From Stercorarius parasiticus (lineage: Eukaryota; Chordata; Aves; Charadriiformes; Stercorariidae): a DNA stretch of 64,000 nucleotides. The DNA lies in assembly GCA_013396915.1 (NCBI GenBank), contig VWZL01002017.1:83139-147138 (forward strand), given 5' to 3'. The position numbers were made by a program, and so were the translations under genes. Below the pieces are notes generated by a model. The model saw only the letters and a list, made by a program, of their open reading frames with translations. It had not been told where the DNA came from and did no database searches. Position 1 is the stretch's first letter. The number at the start of each line of letters is the position of its first letter. Below, piece after piece: positions 55,997 through 64,000 of this stretch.

Positions 55997-57029
55997 GCAA
56001 AACAGAAACATAAATGATCTGGTAAGGAGTCATCTGCAGAGACTAGGAAAAGGCTACATGTGGCCAGCTCACAAGACCTCAGTCACAGGCTAGCTTCTGC
56101 ACCCTGTATTGCAGTTTGCCCTTTGAAAGGTGATGCTGGCCAGACATACCTAGTCAAGTGCTCAGGTGCCCTGAAAAGCACATATGGTTCCCATGCTCCC
56201 TTCCCACTCTGTGCTCTCAGCTCAGGGCATGAAAAATATTCAGGGAATTTGGGGAGAAGAGATGGTGACTAAGCCCCACACCTCTATGAAGAGCAGGAAA
56301 AATTTTGGCTGAATTTTGCTTGGTTTACATAATTTTCTGCTTCCTCCCAGGCCATTTGAAACTTAATGGCCTACCTTTTTGTACAGGTACAGCTGCAACA
56401 CGGTAACCTCATCCTTCTCCTCACCACTTCAACTTGGGTTCCCAGCTCAGCAGGTCTCTGCTGCTCACCCTAGGCTCCATTCCCAAGACAGTAAAGCTGT
56501 GAGATGCCTGTCAGGGGAGGAGAAGCTTTAATAGACAAGGGAAAATGCAATTTAAACAAGAAATTAATCAAATGGCTTAAAAAGGGACTTCTAGGATCCT
56601 AGATCTCCTTGCACTAATCCTGTCCCTCTTCTTTCTTCCACATCTTTTTCCCTGAAGTGTCACTGAAAATATAACTCCTTCGCTGAAAAGTGTCTCCCTG
56701 TACCCAGAACAGAGGAGTATCCCAGCATGTCCCTTCTCTCCCGCTCCCGCAAGCCTTGCTGCCCTCTGTGTCCCCTGGCCTGAAGCCATTGGCAGAGACC
56801 CATATTCTGTCCACTTACTCAGGCTCTGGCTTCTCTGATGACCCACCATCTATATGAGGCAGCAGGTGCTGTTTTCATTAGCTGAGTAAGCCTGGGTTGT
56901 CAGTAGCTCCTGATAGACATGCCAGCCCTGAGCTGGCTGGAGCTTATAGTGTGAGCAGCACAGGTGAAAACAGGCAGCACTACGCCTTCCTGAAGCCAGC
57001 AAAAATTGCTCAGCAATAGCAGCAAGAGG

Positions 57030-57053
57030 AAATAAATAAATAAATAAATAAAT
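57030..57053. repeat. (AAAT)n microsatellite
   Basis: Six perfect AAAT units (57030-57053). It lies about 85 bases before a reversed CR1 tail. Confidence 0.95.
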
Positions 57054-57139
57054 GTAAACATGTATGAAAGAGCAGGAAACCCTTTTTACTCAACAGAAGT
57101 TAAGCGCTAAATAGGTGTTGCCCTGGGAACCTGCTGGTC

Positions 57140-57240
57140 ATGGAATCAGAAATATTTAGACTGGAAGGGACTGCTGGAGGGCTTGAGTCCAACCTCTAGC
57201 TCAATGCAGGACCAACTTCAAAGATAGGGGAGGTTGCGTC
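57140..57240 (-). mobile_element. CR1 LINE, 3' end, minus strand
   Basis: Reverse-orientation CR1 tail: GGAATCAGAAATATTTAGAC, TGGAAGGGACTGCTGGAGGG, then TTGAGTCCAACCTCTAGCTC and the AGGACCAACTTCAAAG stretch. Read on the minus strand this is the usual GGTTGGACT...GTCCCTTCCA end. It is old and lacks the intact terminal repeat. Confidence 0.85.
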
Positions 57241-57299
57241 AGGAAGAATCCCCTTTATCCATCCCCTCCAACAGCCCCTTTGGTAGCCTCATGATTCAT

Positions 57300-59931
57300 T
57301 AAACTCTGGATGGAACTCTGGATAGCAATTCAAAAGGAGTAATCACAGACAAATGTCTCAAAGTGGTCACGAGGGCAGCTTGTGCTTTGCTGAAAAGCAG
57401 TCTAAGAGCTGACAGCATCTTCCTATCAGGCCTTGACACAAAGCCACTCCTGGCCTGTGCACCAAGCAGAAAATGGCTTCCCTACTGGAACTCACTCCTA
57501 CCAACACAAATGAACGCAGGAGTCATCTGAAGGATTCAGTCCTCTGAACAAAAATAAACAAGAAACAAAGAAAGAAAAAAAAAGGCTTTCTGGACAGCTC
57601 ATGGATGCAAGACTACCTAAGTTATAAGTACCCAAGATCCGAGGGGAGACACAGGTACAAGAATTGTGTGGCTTCAGTGCAACTCCAGACCACTTTCAGG
57701 GAAATAAGCAGCAGCAGTACTATTCCCAATCGGAAAGCCACATAATGCCTATGGTGCTAGAGACAGGCAGAAAGAGTGTGACCTCCTGAGGCTGATTACT
57801 GCACCTTTTTTTGTTGACTGTTATTATTATTGCCCTCTGGTGGCTATTTTGTTATTTAGCAGTTAGACGTCAGAGAACAAGCATGGGTCCTGTACCATGG
57901 GCCTGGGCACAAGGGGAAAAGGAGGCTACCACCTCACGGCTGTGGTTGGATTTAGGCATCAGGTGCCTCCGTGTGTTAGTATCCATTGCAACCTTATACA
58001 GGAAAGTCACAATTTTAACTGGGGAGCCACACAACACGGTATTTGGGATTCAGGTATCATCTTCATGAGCAACTTCTCATAACACTGGGCAGGTAAATTG
58101 ATCATGAAAACTACTTTGGTTTTACTCCAAATTTTCCAACTTGAAATTTGCCAAGGTTTTTGCAAACATAAAGCCTGCGCCTACCCATCAAAGGCAGTTG
58201 TCACACAGCACACCTTAAAGGACATAAAATGACAAGGCTTGTTGAATCCCCCTGCTATTCCTCGTGACACCTATGGCAGGAAATACTGTTCAGCAGCATG
58301 AAGCACCTTGAGCAGAAAAGCAGAAAGACAGAAAAGCAGAAGCCTTTTCCAAATTATACTGAAGACAGCAATTTTAAAGCATGTTAAGTACTCCTTCCCC
58401 GCCCCCGCCTCCCCCGTTACTTCACTGAGTGCATTATTACAAATAGTGCTGTGGGACCATAAGCGATGACAAATGATACAGTCTCCAGTTCATCGATTAC
58501 CGGAGATGCTCTTTGCAGGAGCAGGAGCCCGGGAAAGATGCTGGTGCTCTGGCTGCCAGGGGGCAGTGTGCCACCTGCAGAAACAACAACTCAAAAAGAA
58601 AGCAGAAGGGAAAAATAACCAACCACAGGAGGGGTCACTCACACACTTAGAAATGAGCATATTATTAAGAAACCTACTGAACAGTGATTTTGTTCACCAG
58701 CAAAATCTAGAGCATCATACAGATACTATAGGCACTTCTCTACCAACTACTGAGCTAGCACAGTTTTTCTAGCAGAGTGGCAACTACTGTACTAGAGTTT
58801 CATGAAAAAATGTAGCCAGCACTTTCCTCAAAGGAAAAAAATAGGCTTTCAATTCACTTTAAAAAACCCCAAACTTTCAGATAAGTTTACTTTTCTTAGA
58901 ACATGCAAATGGGTACATCAGAAAAGTGATAACTGAGAACTTTTTGCTTTTCAGCAGTCCACCCATGTCTTTTAGATCAAAACAGCTTATGGCAGAAAAC
59001 ATCGAATTTTATTTTCTGTGTTCTTTCAAGTCATTATTTCCTGTGTTACAGGAAAAGAAAATAAATCTATTTTAAATGATAGATGTGTGACACTTGTTAG
59101 CCTTAATATATTTTTCTTTCTTTTGAAAGTGAATTTACTGGGAAGTAACCGGCTGCCACAGTCTGAGACCAAAGGGCCAGCCTAGATATTATGTACATAA
59201 ATGTCACCTGACGTTTTTGTTGCTATAAGGGAGGTAGGAAGCACGTTCAGTCTTGCCCAGTGTATTTAATCTGAGCCTCCAGTCCAGGCTCTGTGAGCTT
59301 CTGCGCAGGATCCCAATGCTGACTCTAGGAGTGGGAGAAGGGGCTGGGATGCAATGTTGAAATCTCACAGGGACCTGAGGACCTAATTGCCTCCTGGTCC
59401 TTTTCTCCTTATTGAAACCTAGTGCTGCGCAGAGGAGACCGCAGCATGGACATCACAGGGTCCCCAGCAGCTGTGGAAAGCCTCTCTTTTAGCAACCACA
59501 ATGCGAAACCGCAGCAAAGGTGGGAGCTGGGCCCAGTTTGTCTGTCAGCTAAACTCAGCCTTGCAGAAGGCCAGACCAACAGCTCCCACAAAGGTGCCTC
59601 CAGGGCCCAGCCTTCGCTAAATGAGCCTGAATCCAAACAGAGCTAAGTGAGGACATCAGGGCTTCTTAACAGCACAAATGGGGTCAGCAGTGACAGAGTG
59701 GGATAAGCTCAAGCAGTGTCTCTTTTTTGAAAGAGAGAAAAGGAGATGCCCCAGAAAAAAACATCCAGGGAGATGGGACTGGAGAATGCAGAGGGGAAAA
59801 AAAGGAAAGGAAAAAAGGGAAAACAGGCAAAATAACAGTCAAGAAAACACAAATGAGACCACCAGAATTTTTTCTAATTCCTATGTCTATGAAAAAAAAA
59901 TAATCTGACTGCAAAACAAATGTGCTGCCGA
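57300..59931. other. Intergenic stretch without recognised genes
   Basis: Short open frames only. There is a C-rich run (58397-58419) and a polypurine tract at 59760-59835 next to the CR1 block. The purine tract makes the lysine/arginine-rich 59678-59908 frame look open; I do not support it as a gene. Confidence 0.55.
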
Positions 59932-60438
59932 GCAGAATGGTAGGAGTTGGAAGGGACCTTCGGAGATCATCTGGTCCAACCCCCCTGCCAAAGCAGGTTC
60001 ACCTAAAGCAGGTCAGATAGGAACATATCCATGATATCCAGGTGGGTTTTGAATATCTCCAGAGGACACTCTACAACCTCTCTGGGCAGCCTGTTCCAGT
60101 GCCTCACCACCCTTACAGTAAAGAATTTCTTCCTGATATCCAATCTAAATCTACCCTCTTTCAGTTTGAAACCGTTACCCTGTGTCCTATCATTACACTC
60201 CCTGATAAAGGGTCCCTCCCCGTCCTTCCTGTAAGCCCCCTTTAGGTACTGGAAGCCTGTTATAAGGTCTCCTCAGAGCCTTCTCTTCTCCAGGCTGAAC
60301 AACCCCAACTCAACCTGTCCTCATAGCATAGGTGCTCCGGCCCTCGGATCATCTTCGTGGCCTCCACTGGACCTGTTCCAACAGGTCCACGTCCTTCTTG
60401 TGCTGAGGACTCCAGAGCTGGACGCAGTACTCCAGGTG
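59932..60438 (-). mobile_element. CR1 LINE, ORF2 C-terminus and 3' region to the 3' end, minus strand
   Basis: On the minus strand the piece begins at HLEYCVQLWSPQHKKD and runs through the ORF2 end into the CR1 3' region, ending with GGTTGGACCAGATGATCTCC, GAAGGTCCCTTCCAACTCC and ACCATTCTG. It is fairly well preserved but frameshifted (the ORF2 end is split over three frames). It ends abruptly at its 5' side at the ambiguous base 60439. Confidence 0.9.
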
Positions 60439-60439
60439 N

Positions 60440-60800
60440 GTGTTGTCGGCAAACTTGCTGAGGGTGCACTCAATTCCACTGCCCATGTCACCCACAAAGA
60501 TGTTAAACAGCACTGGTCCCAGTACTGACCCCTGAGGAACGCCACTCGTCACCAGTTTCCATGTGGCCATTGAGCCATTGACTGCAACACCTGGAGTGCG
60601 GCCACCTAGCCAGTTCCTTATCCACTGAGTGGTCCATCCATCAAATCCATGCTTTTCCAATTTAGAGACCAGGATGTTGTGCGGGACAGTGTCAAATGCT
60701 TTGCATAAGTCTGGGTAGATGACATTGGTTGCTCTCCCCTTATCTACCAATGCTGTGGCAACGTCATAGAAGGCCACCAAATTTGTCAGGCACGATTTGC
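60440..60800 (-). mobile_element. CR1 LINE reverse transcriptase fragment, minus strand
   Basis: An uninterrupted minus-strand frame encodes CR1 reverse transcriptase motifs: [20 protein letters not shown], then [37 protein letters not shown], the [17 protein letters not shown] motif and ECTLSKFAD. The catalytic FADD of the family reads FADN here, so the second catalytic aspartate is lost. It stops right at the N (60439) and skips the roughly 100-150 residues that normally follow in CR1 ORF2. Confidence 0.9.
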
Positions 60801-60905
60801 CTTTGGTCTCCTCCAGTCTCCTCTTCTTGAGGCTAAACAGACCCAGGTCTGTCAGCCTTTCCTCATAAGACAGGTGCTCCACTCCCTTGATCAACATGTT
60901 TCTCT
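60800..60905 (-). mobile_element. CR1 LINE, second ORF2-end/3' piece, minus strand
   Basis: Minus-strand translation gives [20 protein letters not shown], which belongs near the end of CR1 ORF2, i.e. downstream of the reverse transcriptase piece that follows it here. It joins the RT fragment in frame at ..[11 protein letters not shown]. So the element order is 3' end, RT, 3' end: not a normal CR1. Confidence 0.85.
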
Positions 60906-61054
60906 GGAAATAGGCAGTATTAGAGAGAGGTTAGCATGAATGTTCACAGTTCTGTACAATCTTTCTGATTCTGGAACTGGAGGAGAAAGATACCTCGGGG
61001 AAAAGGTTCACACTGGGGGTCTGTAATGGGAAAGGCAGCAGGGGACAGTTTACA

Positions 61055-61160
61055 GGGTGCTGGACAAGCATCTTGGAGTCACAGGCTCAGTCCTGCAGTC
61101 TGCCACGGGCTTTCTATGTGACCATAGGCAATGCATTCTGTCTCTGCACTATGTCTTTTG
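61055..61160 (+). mobile_element. MIR-like SINE fragment
   Basis: CTTGGAGTCACAGGCTCAGT, CTGCAGTCTGCCACGGGCTT, TCTATGTGACCATAGGCAAT and CTGTCTCTGCACTATGTCTT follow the MIR order (GGAGTCAGGA...TCTGCCACT...TGTGTGACCTTGGGCAA...CTCTGTGCCTCAGTTT). It lies between two minus-strand CR1 copies. Confidence 0.55.
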
Positions 61161-61229
61161 TGCAGGGAATGCTGCAAAACCAACAGTGTAGAAAACTAAG
61201 TTAGCCATAGGTACTGGATTGAGACACCT

Positions 61230-61570
61230 CTGGTAAACGGCGAGTGGACAAACACCTCAGCAATGTATTTTTCACTTCCGTCTTCTGTATGTTGCCTTTC
61301 ATGTAGTGAAACTCCAGCCAGGTTTCCTGCCTTGTCTTCTCCAGGCTGAACAAAGCCCACTCCAACAGCCTCTCCTCATATATCATGTACTGCAGTCCTC
61401 ACACATCTTAGTGGCTCTTTTCTGGAGTTGCTCCAGCTTGTCAACATCTCTCTTGCAATGTGGAGCTCAAAACTAGACACAGTGTCAGATGTGGCCTCAC
61501 AAAAGGGAAATAAACACTTCCTTCGATCTTTTGGCTATGCTTTTTCTAATGCAACCCAATATGCCATTGT
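61230..61570 (-). mobile_element. CR1 LINE, separate older copy, minus strand
   Basis: The minus strand reads YEERLLEWALFSLEKTRQET (61320-61385) and, further 5', the CR1 region seen on + as CTTGCAATGTGGAGCTCAAA, ACTAGACACAGTGTCAGATG and TGTGGCCTCAC, ending ACCCAATATGCCATTG. It is more diverged than the 59932-60905 block and has lost its 3' end. Confidence 0.85.
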
Positions 61571-64000
61571 TTTTTTAATGGTTGCATTGATAGTCTTTCT
61601 TCCACTAAAGAATCTCATTGGGTAAGGAGTGGCAAAGGCAGAGAGTCTATAACCCGGGGATTCCCCCTCCAGCCTCTCAAGGGAACTGCCAGACATTCAC
61701 TTAAGACAGTTTTTTGCAAAAGCATGACAATGGGGTGAGGTTGTTGTCTGGATTTCATAAAGTGATTTGCAAACAAATTAAACTGTTGTGAAACAATCCG
61801 GTCCCTACAGAGCTTAGCAATGCTCAATTCCATTCCCACTGTTGCTAAGGAAAGCAGAGGATATTCAGCATCTTTGACAAGACATTTGCAGGCCATGACC
61901 TAAAGGTGTCTCAGTGACTTCAGAGTGCTAGTCAGTCGGTATTGACCATGTAACTTAAGATACGCTCATTAAAGGAAATAAACAGCCACAAATCTCTTTT
62001 GTATTCTGTTTTTTGGGATTTACTTTTGCTGTTTACTGAAGCCACCCTGCTCTGCATCAGTTTAAGCAACGGAGGACAGGATTAGATCCCAGGCATTTAA
62101 CTACAGACGACTTTGTTCCTTGGAAAAATGACCCAACCGCAAGCTCTTGTACCTCACGTTTGGAATCACAAATGACTCAGCAGAAGCCAAGAGGACATTT
62201 GGTTTCCTTGTCAGAACACAAGAGTGAAGGAGGAAGTAAGAACCTCTTCCAGCAGTTGGGTAACTGAGGGGGAGACTGAGGCTAAGACAAACAGTGTGGT
62301 AATCTCTAGGTTTAATATATATAATGCAAACTGGAATTACAGCTAACTGCAGTGACCTATCCTGGCTGATGAAATAGCTGTCACTGGAAAAAAATCCTAA
62401 AAACAAACAACCAAGTATGCAGCCACAAGCGGAGATTTCTTTTTCCTCTCCAGCCAAGCTCTGCATCCAGCTCAACCCAAAAGCATGTTTGTTTTGGAAG
62501 CCGTAGTCTGCTGAAAAGTGTTTGGCCAAAATCCAAGGGGCCAATAAGCCCAGACAAGCTGAACAAGCTGTGTCCTTGGATCATGAGATGTGAACATATT
62601 ATTCAATCCTGTATTGCATGCATGCATATTATTGTTGGTTATTTTTTGTTACAGGGTGTGGACCAAAATGCCTTGATCAGGACTAAATTTCTGTCCCCTA
62701 AATTAACTGTTTGCAATTCACAATTTTATTGTGTGCTGTTGATTTCATGTACTTGCAGCTTGCAGCACTAGAATAGCTCCTCCAAGGACAATGCGACCAT
62801 ACCAACTTACGTCAAATGAGAAATCATTAGCGATAATATATAAACCAACAGAGTTGTTTGCAATTATATTTGTTTCAGGACTGTCTGGAGAAGAGCATCT
62901 ACATTTTTCTTAAATATATGTTATGGGAACTGATTCATCCTGAGCCATTCCAGGTGATGGGAACCTGTTTTTTTCATGGGGTTACTCTGTCTCTGACCTG
63001 GGCCCAGGGCTCACCGCACCAACACAAATCTTCCAGTTTGTTGAAGAGGCAATAGATTTGCTCTAAAACATAAAGAAGGTAGTTATGATAACCAGCATAG
63101 GTGTCATTCAGTGAGACGATCCTATTTTTCAATAGCACTTTAACTACCTCAGTTACCCAGTGAGGGGCAAGCTAGCTTACATTTACCACTGGGTCAAACA
63201 CAAGCTGTTACTGCAAAGTAGTGAACACATGACAAACCCTTACCATACCTTGACTGTTGGCAATGATTCCATGCAGCCAGGCATTCAGATCTCAGGCTGA
63301 GCTGATGGGAACAGCAAGTAGCACAACCAACTTACTTGACTCTAACCTCATGATGTTGCCTGGCTTGATCCACAGTCCCTTAGTGAAAATACGTTAAGTA
63401 CTTCTGCACTTCAGTGTAACCATGTAGCTAACCCTATGCAAAAGCACTAATCCCAGTGCTAGACTAACAGCGATGTTGTGAAATAGGAACCTTTGCATAA
63501 AACAAAGAGTTTTCCCAAAATAAAACGGTCAGTCAGCCTACTTTCTGCCACCTTGCAGTGTAATACTATAGGAGGTGGATGCATGAACTGATTTTCTTGT
63601 TAAGGTTGTATATCTGGATCCTCAGTATTCCTAAGGTCCCAGAAGCAAGCACACCAGGAGGATGAATATGCTTCTTTAAACACTGCCTGGGTCAGCAGAA
63701 CTGGATATACCAGTGTCGGACAAACTGTAGCACAGAGCAGATTTCAGAAGGTAGACAGATAAGTTCCAGCCCTTCTGTGCCACCTCACCAGAAAGCAACA
63801 TGTTGGAAAGGCAATGACGAGTGCAATAGAAAATGTGGGAAAGGGAAGGGGACATATATGGGCAAAACATTCTGTAAATCTTGAGCATATCTGTGGACAT
63901 TGTTGCAGATTTTGAAGAGAAACTTGCAGATGTCAAAAGAAGACAAGGATAATATCAAACGGGATTTATTTTCTATACCCCTATAACAATTAACATAGAG
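61571..64000. other. Right-hand intergenic stretch, no recognised gene
   Basis: AT-rich with short overlapping open frames. I looked for the first exon of FGF23 (a signal peptide followed by the N-terminal FGF core) and did not find it, so it is expected beyond 64000. No RNA gene or clear repeat seen. Confidence 0.55.

Larger units (their letters stand above)
50866..57138. other. FGF6 downstream region / intergenic, no supported gene
   Basis: The start may be FGF6 3' UTR (AT-rich, with TATATGTATGTATATAT-like runs near 50970-51000). Beyond that I see no exon of FGF23, which is the expected next gene, and no other coding sequence. Two old palindromic repeat remnants and an (AC)n microsatellite are entered separately. 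Confidence 0.55.

Noticed and set aside
59678..59908. Lys/Arg-rich 76-codon frame
   Set aside because: It is produced by the polypurine tract, with a long frame also on the opposite strand.
60349..60897. 182-codon minus-strand frame as a host gene
   Set aside because: It is the reverse transcriptase and ORF2-end parts of CR1 LINEs joined together, with an ambiguous base inside.
62265..62300. Short MIR-like piece (GGGGGAGACTGAGGCTAAGA)
   Set aside because: Only about 20 bases fit, which is too little to support an element.
51000..64000. FGF23, expected next gene after FGF6
   Set aside because: No exon with an FGF core or FGF23-like signal peptide was found on either strand up to the end of the window.

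Overview
The window is nuclear DNA from a vertebrate, most likely a bird. It has two split genes with GT-AG introns, a CpG-rich promoter at the left edge, and many CR1 LINE fragments, including the typical avian CR1 3' end with an ATTCTATG repeat. It also carries faint MIR-type SINEs and other very old amniote repeats. No bacterial or plasmid features are visible. Species cannot be assigned from the sequence alone.

Left part (1-21,000): a CpG-rich promoter followed by FERRY3 (the C12orf4 orthologue) on the + strand. I reconstructed all 13 coding exons from 1192 to 20878. They join in frame into a 550-residue protein. FERRY3 belongs to the five-subunit FERRY complex, a Rab5 effector that links mRNAs to early endosomes.

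Middle part (21,000-46,800): about 26 kb without a convincing gene. It holds CR1 tails, old SINE and palindromic repeats, a degenerate minisatellite next to an LTR-like end (about 31,870-32,890), and one exon-like open stretch near 24,380.

Right part (46,800-51,000): FGF6 on the + strand, three coding exons joining to a 206-residue secreted growth factor, with a TATA box and CCAAT motif upstream. From 51,000 to 64,000 I see no gene, only microsatellites, old repeats and a dense block of minus-strand CR1 pieces (59,932-61,570). The only ambiguous base in the window (60439) lies exactly at an unnatural CR1 junction.

The order FERRY3 then FGF6 on the same strand matches the conserved vertebrate block RAD51AP1-FERRY3-FGF6-FGF23-TIGAR-CCND2 (human 12p13). 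RAD51AP1 is expected just left of the window and FGF23 just right of it; no exon of either was recognised here. I did not find a clear undescribed biological system. The best leads are in-frame tandem splice donors in FERRY3, the chimeric CR1 block, the LTR/minisatellite unit, and the unassigned exon-like stretch.
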